DNA from: Rhodospirillales bacterium
GTDB taxonomy: Bacteria; Pseudomonadota; Alphaproteobacteria; Rhodospirillales; Magnetovibrionaceae
Direction of reading: 5' to 3'
NCBI GenBank assembly: GCA_024653965.1
Contig: JANLGW010000149.1
Location: forward strand, 42,447-106,446
Length of the DNA: 64,000 nucleotides
Below, piece by piece: positions 50,463-61,100 of the stretch. Positions within the stretch are counted from its first letter, which is position 1, and each line of letters starts with the position of its first letter. The position numbers and the translations under genes were made by a program. The notes beneath the pieces were generated by a model that was not told the DNA's origin, ran no database searches, and saw only the letters and a program-made list of their open reading frames with translations.

Positions 50463-50490
50463 CTAAGACCTAATTTGAAGGAATAAACCC

Positions 50491-52041
50491 ATGAACACCC
50501 CAAACAACCGCGTCATTATTTTTGACACTACCTTGCGCGACGGCGAGCAATCGCCCGGTGCGTCAATGAACTTGGACGAAAAAATCCGCATCGCTTCGGT
50601 GCTGGAAGAAATGGGCGTCGACGTGATCGAAGCCGGTTTCCCCATTGCCTCCGACGGCGATTTCGAAGCGGTCAATGAAATCGCCAAGATCGTCAAAGAT
50701 TCCACCGTGTGCGGTTTGGCCCGCGCCACCAAGGGCGATATCGAACGCTGTGCGGACGCCATTAAACCCGCCAAGCGGGGGCGTATTCACACCTTCATTT
50801 CCACCAGCCCGCTGCACATGAAATACAAATTGCAGATGGAGCCGGAGCGTGTGTTTGAAAAGGTCAAAGAAAGCGTGACCTTTGCGCGTAATTTTACCGA
50901 CGACGTGGAGTGGTCGGCCGAAGACGGTTCGCGCACCGAGCGCGACTTCTTGGCGCGTTGCGTCGAGGCGGCGATTGCGTCCGGCGCGCGCACCATCAAT
51001 ATCCCCGATACCGTCGGCTATACCTTGCCACACGAGTATGCGGACTTGATTTCGTTCTTGTTCAATACCGTGCCCAATATCGACAAAGCGATCATTTCCG
51101 TGCATTGCCATAATGATTTAGGCTTGGCGGTGGCGAACTCGTTGGCGGCGGTGGGGGCGGGTGCGCGCCAGGTGGAATGCACCATCAACGGCTTGGGCGA
51201 ACGCGCGGGCAACGCGGCATTGGAAGAAATCGTCATGGCCATGAAAACGCGCCAGGACTTGATGCCGTTCACCACCGGTATTATCAGCGAAGACATCATG
51301 AAGGCCTCGCGCCTGGTGTCCACGGTGACCGGTTTCACGGTGCAGCCCAATAAGGCCATTGTGGGCAAAAACGCCTTTGCCCATGAAAGCGGCATTCACC
51401 AAGACGGCATGCTGAAACACGCCGGCACTTACGAAATTATGACCCCGGAATCGGTCGGTCTGACGCAATCGAAATTGGTGTTGGGCAAGCATTCCGGCCG
51501 CCATGCCTTCAAGGACAAGTTGAAGGATTTGGGCTACGACCTGGGCGACAACGCGGTCGAAGTGGCGTTCAAGGGTTTTAAGGACTTGGCGGATAAGAAG
51601 AAGGATGTGTTTGACGAGGACATCATCGCCCTGGTCGACGATCAGGTAATCCGCACCAATGACCGGTTGCACTTGATTTCCTTGGAGATTTTGTGCGGCA
51701 CCAAGCACAAACCGCCAAAATCGGAGCTGGAGCTGGAAATCGACGGCGTCGTCAAATCGTGCAAATCCACGGGCGACGGGCCGGTGGACGCGGCGTTTAA
51801 CGCGGTAAAGGCGCTGTTTCCCCACGGAGCGCGCCTGCAACTCTATCAGGTGCATGCGGTCACCGGGGGCACCGACGCTCAGGCCGAGGTCACGGTTCGC
51901 CTGGAAGAGGATGGACGCACCTGCATCGGTCAGGCGGCGGACACCGATACCATGGTGGCGAGCGTGAAGGCTTATCTGAATGCGTTGAACAAGTTACTGG
52001 TTAAACGTGAAAAATCCGCGCCCAGTGCGCTTTCGGCCTAG
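50491..52041 (+). CDS. leuA: 2-isopropylmalate synthase
   Basis: A 516-residue enzyme committing 2-ketoisovalerate and acetyl-CoA to leucine synthesis. The DRE-TIM barrel has FDTTLRDGEQSPGASM and the metal ligands in HCHNDLGLAVANS. NGLGERAGNAALEE is intact, and a C-terminal regulatory domain (about residues 390-505) should bind leucine. The ATG has GAAGGA 8 bp upstream. It ends at a strong terminator. Confidence 0.96.
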   Translation: MNTPNNRVIIFDTTLRDGEQSPGASMNLDEKIRIASVLEEMGVDVIEAGFPIASDGDFEAVNEIAKIVKDSTVCGLARATKGDIERCADAIKPAKRGRIHTFISTSPLHMKYKLQMEPERVFEKVKESVTFARNFTDDVEWSAEDGSRTERDFLARCVEAAIASGARTINIPDTVGYTLPHEYADLISFLFNTVPNIDKAIISVHCHNDLGLAVANSLAAVGAGARQVECTINGLGERAGNAALEEIVMAMKTRQDLMPFTTGIISEDIMKASRLVSTVTGFTVQPNKAIVGKNAFAHESGIHQDGMLKHAGTYEIMTPESVGLTQSKLVLGKHSGRHAFKDKLKDLGYDLGDNAVEVAFKGFKDLADKKKDVFDEDIIALVDDQVIRTNDRLHLISLEILCGTKHKPPKSELELEIDGVVKSCKSTGDGPVDAAFNAVKALFPHGARLQLYQVHAVTGGTDAQAEVTVRLEEDGRTCIGQAADTDTMVASVKAYLNALNKLLVKREKSAPSALSA

Positions 52042-52070
52042 CTTTTGGGCCGTTTGGTTGAGTATAAAGG

Positions 52071-52107
52071 GAGTGCCGGAGTCGATTCTCCGGCACTCTT
52101 TCTGTTT
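52071..52107 (+). terminator. Rho-independent terminator of leuA
   Basis: Perfect 11-bp stem GAGTGCCGGAG/CTCCGGCACTC with a 6-base loop, then TTTCTGTTT. Confidence 0.85.
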
Positions 52108-52179
52108 AGCCTTACAAAAGGCGTTCGGGCACAAGAGCGCCGCAAACAAAGAAACAGATTAAATCGTGGGGTTTGATAA

Positions 52180-53223
<1,044 letters not shown>

Positions 53224-53251
53224 TCTTCCCGTCATTGGGGCATGTTAGTGA

Positions 53252-53289
53252 GCACCCGCGCGGCATGCCGTGCGGGTGTTGGCTTTTTT
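53252..53289 (+). terminator. hairpin terminator between mreB and mreC
   Basis: CACCCGC/GCGGGTG outer stem with an inner GGCATGCC palindrome, then TTGGCTTTTTT. It suggests that mreB is made in excess over mreCD. Confidence 0.75.
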
Positions 53290-53415
53290 CGGACGTCTAC
53301 ATTATATTAACCCCTGCCGTGGCAATGTAATGCTGGGAAAGTGTGTAAATATCGGCAACATTGACGGCATTTCCGATCAAAAAGGACCATCTGTATACGG
53401 ATGGGGGTCGCATAC

Positions 53416-54300
53416 GTGAAGAATCGCAAACACTCAAGCCTGTCCGGTCTGACCCAGCATGGAATGGGGGTGGCGAACCGTTTTGGCTACTTAGGGTTGG
53501 TCCTGGCATCGTTTGCGCTGATGATGCTGGGCAAGGCCGACCTAACGGTGATGGAGCGTGTGCGGGCATCCGTCTCGGATAGCGTGGCGCCGGTGTTGGA
53601 GGTTTTGTCGCGCCCAGTGGCGAGTCTTGACCGCTTGGTGGATGAATTGACCGTGATGGGCGAATTGCGCGCCGAAAATGCCCGCCTGCGCGAAGAAAAC
53701 CAGCATCTTTTAGAATGGCAATCCGCTGCGCGTAAGTTGTCGGCGGAAAATCAAAATCTTAAGAGTCAATTGAACTTCGCGCCTGATGCAGAGCCTGGTT
53801 TTGTTACCGCGCGAGTGATCGCCGATACCGGCGGTGCGTTTGTACATTCTATTTTGGCCAGTGCCGGCGCGCACAATGGCGTCACCAAGGGCCAAGCCGT
53901 CGTTACCGGCGATGGTTTGGTGGGCCGCGTGCATGCGGTGGGGACGCGTTCCGTGCGTATTTTGTTGATTACGGACTTAAACTCGCGTGTTCCGGTGGTG
54001 ATTGAAGCAACCCGTACCCGCGCCATTTTGGCGGGAGACAATAATGAACGCCCGCGGCTGATCCATCTGTTGCCGGGTGCGACCGCAAGCATTGGGGATC
54101 GTATCGTTACTTCAGGACATGGCGGGGCGTTCCCTCCCGGTATCCCGGTGGGGGTGGTGGCGCAAGTTTCTGATGGCAATGTTTTGATTAAACCGTATGC
54201 GCAACGTGAGCGCCTGGAATTTGTGCGCATCGTCGATTATGGCCTGAAGGGCATTTTAGATTCTACTTCTGCCGCCGAAGGCGCAGGTGTTACGCAATGA
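53416..54300 (+). CDS. mreC: rod-shape-determining protein MreC
   Basis: A 294-residue bitopic protein. One membrane helix (GYLGLVLASFALMMLG) is followed by a periplasmic coiled coil (LRAENARLREENQHLLEW) and beta-barrel domains (RVIADTGGAFVHSILASAG, GDGLVGRVHAVG). It links MreB to PBP2/RodA. GTG 53416 has GGGGG 8 bp upstream; the ATG at 53401 would add five residues. The gene overlaps mreD by 4 bp (ATGA). Confidence 0.92.
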   Translation: MKNRKHSSLSGLTQHGMGVANRFGYLGLVLASFALMMLGKADLTVMERVRASVSDSVAPVLEVLSRPVASLDRLVDELTVMGELRAENARLREENQHLLEWQSAARKLSAENQNLKSQLNFAPDAEPGFVTARVIADTGGAFVHSILASAGAHNGVTKGQAVVTGDGLVGRVHAVGTRSVRILLITDLNSRVPVVIEATRTRAILAGDNNERPRLIHLLPGATASIGDRIVTSGHGGAFPPGIPVGVVAQVSDGNVLIKPYAQRERLEFVRIVDYGLKGILDSTSAAEGAGVTQ

Positions 54301-54812
54301 AACCGACATTTCTGCAGCGTTTGGACGTGATCGTCAGGTCCATGACGCCGTTTCTTTTGACGTTGGTGTTTGTGGTGCTGGCGCAAGTGCCTTTGCATAT
54401 TCCGGGCTTTGCGCAGGTTGCGCCCATTTTGCCGCTGATGGCCGTGTATCACTGGACGATTTATCGCCCCGATTTGCTGCCTTCCGTGGCGGCGTTTTTT
54501 GCAGGATTGTTGCACGACGCGCTGTCGGGAATGCCGTTTGGCGTCAATGCGTCGGTTTTTGTGATCGTTCATATGGCGGTGATGAGCCAGCAGGTGTTTT
54601 TTCAGGGCAAGTCGTTTCCCGTGATCTGGCTGGGATTTTCATTGGTTGCGTCTGGCGCGATGGTGTTGACGTGGTTGTTGAACGCGCTGTTTTTCTCCGT
54701 CATTTCGTCGGCGGAGGCGGCGTTTGTGCAATATCTGGTGACCGTCGGCTCGTTCCCTGTGCTGGCGTGGTTGTTGACACGGTGGCAGCGCTCAATTTTA
54801 GCGCAGGTGTGA
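54297..54812 (+). CDS. mreD: rod-shape-determining protein MreD
   Basis: A 171-residue inner-membrane protein with about five hydrophobic segments, of the MreD family (LPLMAVYHWTIYRPDLLP, FFAGLLHDALSGMPFGVNA). It is a partner of MreC in the elongasome. It starts within the mreC stop and ends 1 bp before mrdA, so the four genes are translationally coupled. Confidence 0.92.
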   Translation: MKPTFLQRLDVIVRSMTPFLLTLVFVVLAQVPLHIPGFAQVAPILPLMAVYHWTIYRPDLLPSVAAFFAGLLHDALSGMPFGVNASVFVIVHMAVMSQQVFFQGKSFPVIWLGFSLVASGAMVLTWLLNALFFSVISSAEAAFVQYLVTVGSFPVLAWLLTRWQRSILAQV

Positions 54813-54813
54813 G

Positions 54814-56742
54814 ATGCATCGCGATTCCGAACGCCATAAGTTGTTTTCCCGCCGGGCGTTGATGCTGGGCGGCGGCAAGGCTGCGTTGTTGTCGATTTTG
54901 GTCGGACGCATGTATTACCTGCAGGTTATTGAATCCGAACGCTACGCAACTTTGGCAGAAGAAAATCGGATCAACTTACGTCTGTTGGCACCGCCACGAG
55001 GCTCTATCGTCGATCGTCATGGCCGCCCTATGGCCGACAATCAGCAAAATTATCGTGTGGTGATTGTTCCGGAACAAGCTCCGGATATTGAGCGGACATT
55101 GGATCTGTTGTCTTTAATTGTGCCGTTGAGCGCGGGCGAGCGGCGGCGTATTCGCCGTGAAATCAGCCGCAAACGAGCTTTTGTGCCAATTCCGGTACGG
55201 GAAAATCTGGATTGGTCGGAAGTTGCGCGCATCGAGGTCAATACGGTGGATCTGCCGGGCGTGCTGATTGATGTCGGTCAAAGTCGTCATTATGCTTATG
55301 GCGATGAAACAGCGCATGTTTTGGGCTATGTGGCGGCGGTATCGGAAAATGAGGTTACGGGCGATCCGTTGTTGGAATTGCCCGGCTTTCGTATTGGAAA
55401 GTCGGGAGTGGAAAAAGTCTATGATATGGCGCTGCGCGGCTCGGGCGGGTCGTCGCAAGTAGAGGTCAATGCGGTCGGTCGCGTCATTCGTGAACTGAAT
55501 AGGCAAGAAGGCCAGCCCGGCGCGGAATTGCGCCTGACCATCGATTTGGAATTGCAGCGCTTCGCCTCTGAACGCATGACGGATCATAGCGCTAGCGCGG
55601 TGGTCATGGACGTGAATACCGGCGAAGTCCTAGCGTTGGTCTCTGTGCCGGCGTTTGACCCCAATGCGTTTAATGTGGGCCTCAGCCAAGCGGAATGGGA
55701 ATCGCTGGTGAGCAATCCTAAGGCACCGCTGACCAACAAGGCTATCGCGGGGCAGTATGCGCCCGGTTCGACGTTCAAGCCGGTGGTGGCGTTGGCGGCG
55801 TTGGAAAAGGGCGTGATTTCACCGGAAACGAGAATTCACTGTTCCGGCGTGACCAAATTGGGCACTTCGGAGTTCCACTGCTGGAAGCGGGGCGGTCACG
55901 GCACGCTGGATCTGCAAACCGCATTGGAACGGTCGTGTGACGTTTATTTTTACGAGGTTGCCCGGCGCACGGGGATCGAGCGCATCGGCGCCATGGCCAA
56001 GCGTATGGGCTTGGGCGAGCCTTTGGGGTTGGATCTGCCGGGGGAAAAAGGCGGTTTGGTGCCTTCCAATGAATGGAAAAAGGGCGCGATTGGTTCTTCA
56101 TGGCAATTGGGCGAAACCCTGATTGCCGGTATAGGGCAGGGTTATATTTTGTCCACGCCGATGCAGTTGGCGGTGATGACGTCGCGCATTGTAAATGGTG
56201 GTCGCGCGGTGACTCCGCGTATGACTTTGGATGTGGTTGGTGAAGCTGGGATACACCCTTACCCGTCTGGCGAAGCCAAGTCGTTGGGCGTTTCCCCAGA
56301 GCACCTAGCGCAGGTGCGTCACGGTATGGAGCGGGTAGTGAACCTGCCCACCGGAACGGCGTTCCGTTCGCGCATTGAAGATCCGCGCTATCGCATGGGC
56401 GGCAAGACAGGCACCGTGCAGGTGCGGCGTATTTCCAAGGCCGAGCGCGAAACCGGCGTTTTGAAAAATGAACAATTGCCGTGGAAAGATCGCGATCACG
56501 CCATCTTTATCGGTTATGCGCCTTTTGAAAATCCGCGTTTCGCCGTTTCGGTGGTGGTGGAACATGGCGGGGGCGGATCAGCCGTCGCAGCGCCTATCGC
56601 GCGTGATATTCTGGCCGAAACGCAAAGGTTGGCGGCATTGCGCCCGGTTGGTGGCCGACAGGAAGCGCAGGTATCTCAAGCATTTCATCATCACGGGTCT
56701 CATTCTCATTCCCATTCTCACGATGCAGAGGGGGAGGCCTGA
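54814..56742 (+). CDS. mrdA: penicillin-binding protein 2
   Basis: A 642-residue class B PBP, the transpeptidase of the elongasome. One N-terminal membrane helix is followed by the pedestal/dimerisation domain (RGSIVDRHGRPMADNQQNY) and the transpeptidase domain with S319 in APGSTFKPVV, SCD in place of SxN (ERSCDVYFYEV, as in other PBP2) and K531-T-G (GGKTGTVQV). The C-terminus ends with an unusual His/Ser-rich tail (HHHGSHSHSHSHD), about 20 residues beyond the fold. It ends 1 bp before rodA. Confidence 0.95.
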   Translation: MHRDSERHKLFSRRALMLGGGKAALLSILVGRMYYLQVIESERYATLAEENRINLRLLAPPRGSIVDRHGRPMADNQQNYRVVIVPEQAPDIERTLDLLSLIVPLSAGERRRIRREISRKRAFVPIPVRENLDWSEVARIEVNTVDLPGVLIDVGQSRHYAYGDETAHVLGYVAAVSENEVTGDPLLELPGFRIGKSGVEKVYDMALRGSGGSSQVEVNAVGRVIRELNRQEGQPGAELRLTIDLELQRFASERMTDHSASAVVMDVNTGEVLALVSVPAFDPNAFNVGLSQAEWESLVSNPKAPLTNKAIAGQYAPGSTFKPVVALAALEKGVISPETRIHCSGVTKLGTSEFHCWKRGGHGTLDLQTALERSCDVYFYEVARRTGIERIGAMAKRMGLGEPLGLDLPGEKGGLVPSNEWKKGAIGSSWQLGETLIAGIGQGYILSTPMQLAVMTSRIVNGGRAVTPRMTLDVVGEAGIHPYPSGEAKSLGVSPEHLAQVRHGMERVVNLPTGTAFRSRIEDPRYRMGGKTGTVQVRRISKAERETGVLKNEQLPWKDRDHAIFIGYAPFENPRFAVSVVVEHGGGGSAVAAPIARDILAETQRLAALRPVGGRQEAQVSQAFHHHGSHSHSHSHDAEGEA

Positions 56743-56743
56743 T

Positions 56744-57901
56744 ATGTTGTTTCATGATGGTTTTCTTTCGACCCCGAAAATGACGTTGACCCAGAAACTG
56801 TTGCATTTGCACTGGCCGTTCATTGCGTTGATGACGCTGACCGCGTGCATCGGCTTCGCCATGCTTTATAGCGCCGCAGGGGGCGATTTTGATCCGTGGG
56901 CGTCGCGTCAGATGGCGCGTTTCGCCATTGGTTTGGCGGGCATGGTTATTGTGGGGTTGACCGATATTCGCCTGTGGCTGCGTTATGCGTATGCGTTTTA
57001 TTTCTTGGTGTTAGTCTTGTTGGTGGCGGTGGAAATCGCCGGGTTTGTCGGCATGGGCGCGCAACGGTGGATCAGTTTGGGCGTTTTCAACTTGCAGCCT
57101 TCCGAATTGATGAAGGTGGCCTTGATCTTGGCGTTGGCGCGTTATTTTCACGGCGGCAGCATCGAAGACGTGGGCCGCCCGATATTTTTGTTGCCGCCCG
57201 TTTTGATGATCGGATTGCCGTCAATTTTAATCGTCCGCCAACCTGACCTGGGCACCACGCTGATGCTTTGCGCGTCAGGGGTGGCCATGTTTTTTGCGGC
57301 GGGTGTGCGGATGTGGAAGTTCGCCCTGATGGGTGTTTTGGGGGTAATCAGTGCGCCGGTGGCGTGGTTCACCCTGCTGCGCGAATATCAAAAGCAGCGC
57401 ATCCTGACCTTTATCAATCCCGAAACCGATACGCTGGGTTCGGGTTATCACATCATTCAATCGAAAATCGCCTTAGGCTCGGGCGGTATGTTCGGCAAAG
57501 GATTTATGCAGGGTACGCAGAGCCACCTTAATTTCTTGCCGGAAAAACAAACCGACTTCATCTTCACCATGCTGGCGGAAGAACTCGGCATGGTAGGCGG
57601 CATGACGCTGATCGGCCTTTATGCGTTGTTGCTGGCGTATGGCTTTTTTATCGCCATGTCGTCACGCAGTCATTTCGGTCGTTTGGTGGGTATTGGGGTG
57701 ACGGTGACGTTCTTTCTGTATGTGTTCATCAATATCGCCATGGTGATGGGGTTGATCCCGGTGGTCGGCGTGCCGCTGCCGTTGGTCAGTTACGGCGGCA
57801 CCGCGATGCTGACCGTCATGTTTGGTTTTGGCCTGCTGATGTGCGTTCATATCAATCGCGACTTGACCATTGGCCGCCGCGACAGCGGCGATGAGTTTTA
57901 G
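56744..57901 (+). CDS. rodA: rod-shape-determining SEDS glycosyltransferase RodA
   Basis: A 385-residue polytopic SEDS protein, about ten membrane helices, that polymerises lipid II with PBP2. It has QRWISLGVFNLQPSELMKVA, RQPDLGTTLML, FLPEKQTDFIFTMLAEELG with the catalytic Asp, and VPLPLVSYGGTAML. ATG 56744 has GGGGAGG 6 bp upstream; the open frame before it reads through mrdA in another frame and is not real. It is the last gene of mreBCD-mrdA-rodA. Confidence 0.95.
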   Translation: MLFHDGFLSTPKMTLTQKLLHLHWPFIALMTLTACIGFAMLYSAAGGDFDPWASRQMARFAIGLAGMVIVGLTDIRLWLRYAYAFYFLVLVLLVAVEIAGFVGMGAQRWISLGVFNLQPSELMKVALILALARYFHGGSIEDVGRPIFLLPPVLMIGLPSILIVRQPDLGTTLMLCASGVAMFFAAGVRMWKFALMGVLGVISAPVAWFTLLREYQKQRILTFINPETDTLGSGYHIIQSKIALGSGGMFGKGFMQGTQSHLNFLPEKQTDFIFTMLAEELGMVGGMTLIGLYALLLAYGFFIAMSSRSHFGRLVGIGVTVTFFLYVFINIAMVMGLIPVVGVPLPLVSYGGTAMLTVMFGFGLLMCVHINRDLTIGRRDSGDEF

Positions 57902-57916
57902 CCTTAAAACTTTCAC

Positions 57917-58178
57917 GTGAAATTTTAGTCATACTTAGCTAGAGTGTGATCGGAATAGGCTGGAGCGTACCTTTCGCCATGACTCTTATGACGTTTAGTC
58001 AGAGAATCTATGAAAGGCGAGTCTCACGAATGGCTCTTTGTTCTGCCGCTGCGTTAAGCGGCGTAAATCGTGATGGTTTAATCTAAAAATGCATCTTTTG
58101 AATGTTTGTGCAGATAGATATTCAACTTAAAGTACATGGATATAGTGTGAAATTAAGCGCATAATCATATGTGAAATT
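57917..58178 (+). promoter_or_regulatory. upstream region of the FecR-RTX gene with three GTGAAATT sites
   Basis: The 294 bp between rodA and the next gene hold no gene. GTGAAATT occurs at 57917-57924 (within the palindrome TTTCACGTGAAA), 58147-58154 and 58171-58178. The last two extend to TGTGAAATT and are 24 bp apart, just before the Shine-Dalgarno. They may be operator half-sites. A GCCGCT/AGCGGC hairpin lies near 58045-58062. Confidence 0.3.
57949..57980. repeat. intergenic repeat, copy 4
   Basis: CTAGAGTGTGATCGGAATAG followed by GCTGGAGCG parallels the first about 30 bp of copy 3 (40312 onward). The distal half of the palindrome is not clearly preserved. Confidence 0.5.
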
Positions 58179-58195
58179 CCGTGGAGGAATTCACT

Positions 58196-61100
58196 ATGGA
58201 TGGCGCTTTTTCCAGCAAGCTGTTCAGCGCTCCTGAGGCGGGGGCCAAGGTTCTTCACACTAATTTTGAAGACAATTCAGTTCACCTTCCTTCCGGCGAA
58301 AGTTTTCTGCGTGCCGATTTTGCGCGTTCCGGCCCCGACCTTCTGATCGAAACGCCTTCGGGTGGCCATTACGTTTTACCCGGCTATTTTATGGCCGAGG
58401 ATATTCCTTCTCTTGAAACCTTCGATGGCGCGGTGCTTTCGCCCAAGCTGGTGAGCGCCTTGGCGGGTCCGCAGGCTGCCGGCATGGTGGCGCAGGCCGC
58501 CGCACCCGGACAGGCGGCGGCGGGTTCGGGTGCTTCGATTGGTCAGGTGAGCGAAGTCGCCGGCGGCGTTACGGTTCGTCATGTCGATGGCAGCCAAGGC
58601 ACGTTAGCCGTTGGCGCTCCCGTCTTCCAGGGCGATGTACTGGAAACCGGTCCAGCCTCTCATGTCGGCATCATCTTTGTGGACGACACCGTATTCTCGC
58701 TCGACGAGAGCGGACGCATGGTCATCGACGAAATGGTCTTTGATCCCGACGCCCAGAGCGGCGTGTTCAATGCCCAGGTGGTGCAGGGTGTGTTTTCATT
58801 CGTCAGTGGCCAAGTGGCCAAAACCTCACCTGACGGCATGGTGGTGGAAACGCCGACCTCGACCATCGGTATCCGAGGGTCGACCGTATTGGGTAGAGCC
58901 GCTGCCGAAGGTGCGGAAAACAGGATTACCTTAGCTCCGGATGTGGATGGCAATGTTGGTGAACTGACCATTTTCAATGGTGCAGGCACGCAGGTATTGA
59001 ACCAACCGGGTGCGTCGACCACGATTTTCAGCATCAATGCCGCACCGACGCCGGTGGTGATTATGTCGCCGGTGGAAATGCAACAAAACTTCGGCACAAC
59101 CCTGACCAAACTGACGCAAGTGTTGGCGCAGAAAGCCACGGTCGACGCGGCTCGCGCCCAGGTAAAAGCGCAGCAAGCCGAAGAAGAAGCCACGCAGGCG
59201 GAAACCGAGGCGCAGCAGGCGCAAGACGAAGCCCAGCAGGCCGATGAGGGCGCTCAGGAAGCAGACGCCGAGGCCGAGGCCGCGCAAGCGGAAGCTGAAG
59301 CGGCGGCGGCGGCGGCAGCGGCAGCCAAGGCGGAAGCTGAAGCCAAGGGCGACCCGGAAGCCCTGGCCCTGGCGGCGGCGGCGGAGGTCAAAGCGGCTGA
59401 AGCTCAAGCCAAGGCGCAGGCGGCGGGAGAAAAGGCGCAGGTCGAAGGGTCCAAAGCGGAGACGCTAAAGGCGGCGGCGGAAGCCAAAATGGCCGACTTC
59501 GCAACCAAGGCGACGGAGGTGTTTCAAGCTCAGGCCCAGGCGCAAAAAGCGGTCGAGTTCACCGCCGTGGCCAAGACGGCCGCCGAGGTGCAGGGCAAGG
59601 TTTTCCAAGAGTTCGTTCAATCGGGCCTGATCACGCTGCCGCCCGGCATGTCGGTGACGGATGTGATGTCCGCCGGGCAGCAGTTTGGCGCGCAGATGGC
59701 TGCCCAAGCGGCTCTTGCAAGTACGGTGAGCCCTGGTGACGGTCCTGGTGGTCCCGGTGAGGGGCCCGAGGGCGGCCCCGGTTTCGGCCCGGATGGTGGC
59801 CCTCCCGATGGCGGTTTCCAAGGCCCAGGCCCGCAGTATGGTTTCCAACAGCAGCCCTTCGGCATGACCGCCGGGTTCGATCCATTTGGCGGTTTCATGG
59901 ATCCCTTCGGCGGCGGTTTTGCGGACCCGTTTGGCGGCGGCATGATGGATCCCTACGGCGGCGCGTATATGGATCCCTATGGCGGCGGCATGATGGATCC
60001 TTACGGTGGCGGGTTTGTGGACCCCTATGGGATGGGATCGATTGACCTGTTCAATTTTTTCGACCCGACCGATCTGTACAATTTGTTCGTGACGTATGAT
60101 CCCTTTGATGTCGTCAATTACTATTATGACGAAACCGACACCACGCCGCTCACCACCGTATTCGACGAAACCCTGATCGCAGGGACCGGAGGTGGTGTGC
60201 TGAGCGGAGGGTCGGGCGACACCAACTATTATTTCCAATGGCGTGAAGACGGCTCTGTCGACCTTTGGCTTCATGGCGATTACATCGTCGCCGATGCGGG
60301 TGGCACCAACCAGCTTTCACTCGATAATTTGAACAACGCCACGGTCAAGGTGAGCATGGATGAATTCTCCGACACCGGCGGTACGGTGCAGATGTGGGAC
60401 GGCCTGCCGAGCGAAATCACCGAAGGCGTCGACCTCACGCAGGCGACCGTCACCTTCTCCAACATCAACCAGTTCATGCTGTCGGACGTTTCCGTGGCGT
60501 CCTTCGCCACCATCGACTTCACGACCACGCAAGACAGGGCGGGTGACGTGATGGTGCTGTCCACCTTGGATGCAGGGGAAACGGGCTACGTCATCGCCGG
60601 CACGGATGGGGACGATACGTTCACGATTAACCAGACTTTCGACGGCGCGATCATCTTCGGCAAAGGCAACGATGACAATCTGGGCGGGGATTATTTTTAT
60701 TTTGAATCGACCTCCGCCAAGGACATTACGGTCGTCGGCGGCGCCGACAATAGCTATGACGGCATCACCGATGTGATTACCGACAACCACGACGACGATG
60801 GGGATGGTATCCCGGACAGCTTTCTCAATGTCTTCGACTACACCAATATGGCGGGTTACTCGCCGGGGCAGAACGGCATCGTGGCGCGGTTTGGGGAGCT
60901 TGTGCCGATTCCTGTTCCGGACGATGTCAGCGTGACGGATCGCACCACCTATACCGATAATGTGGCCGACAACGATCTCTTCAATCACCAATTGTGGGAC
61001 GTGGGCGTTTTTTACGCTTCTCAAGGCGATGACAGGTTGTACCTGATCAACGGCAGTTATTATCATGTCGATGGCGGGAATGGTAACGACACCATCACCA

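Noticed and set aside
56468..56743. Upstream extension of the rodA frame (92 residues)
   Set aside because: It runs inside mrdA in another frame; ATG 56744 has an excellent Shine-Dalgarno and the family N-terminus.
58045..58062. GCCGCT/AGCGGC hairpin after rodA as a terminator
   Set aside because: It has a short stem, no T tract and lies 140 bp past the stop codon.
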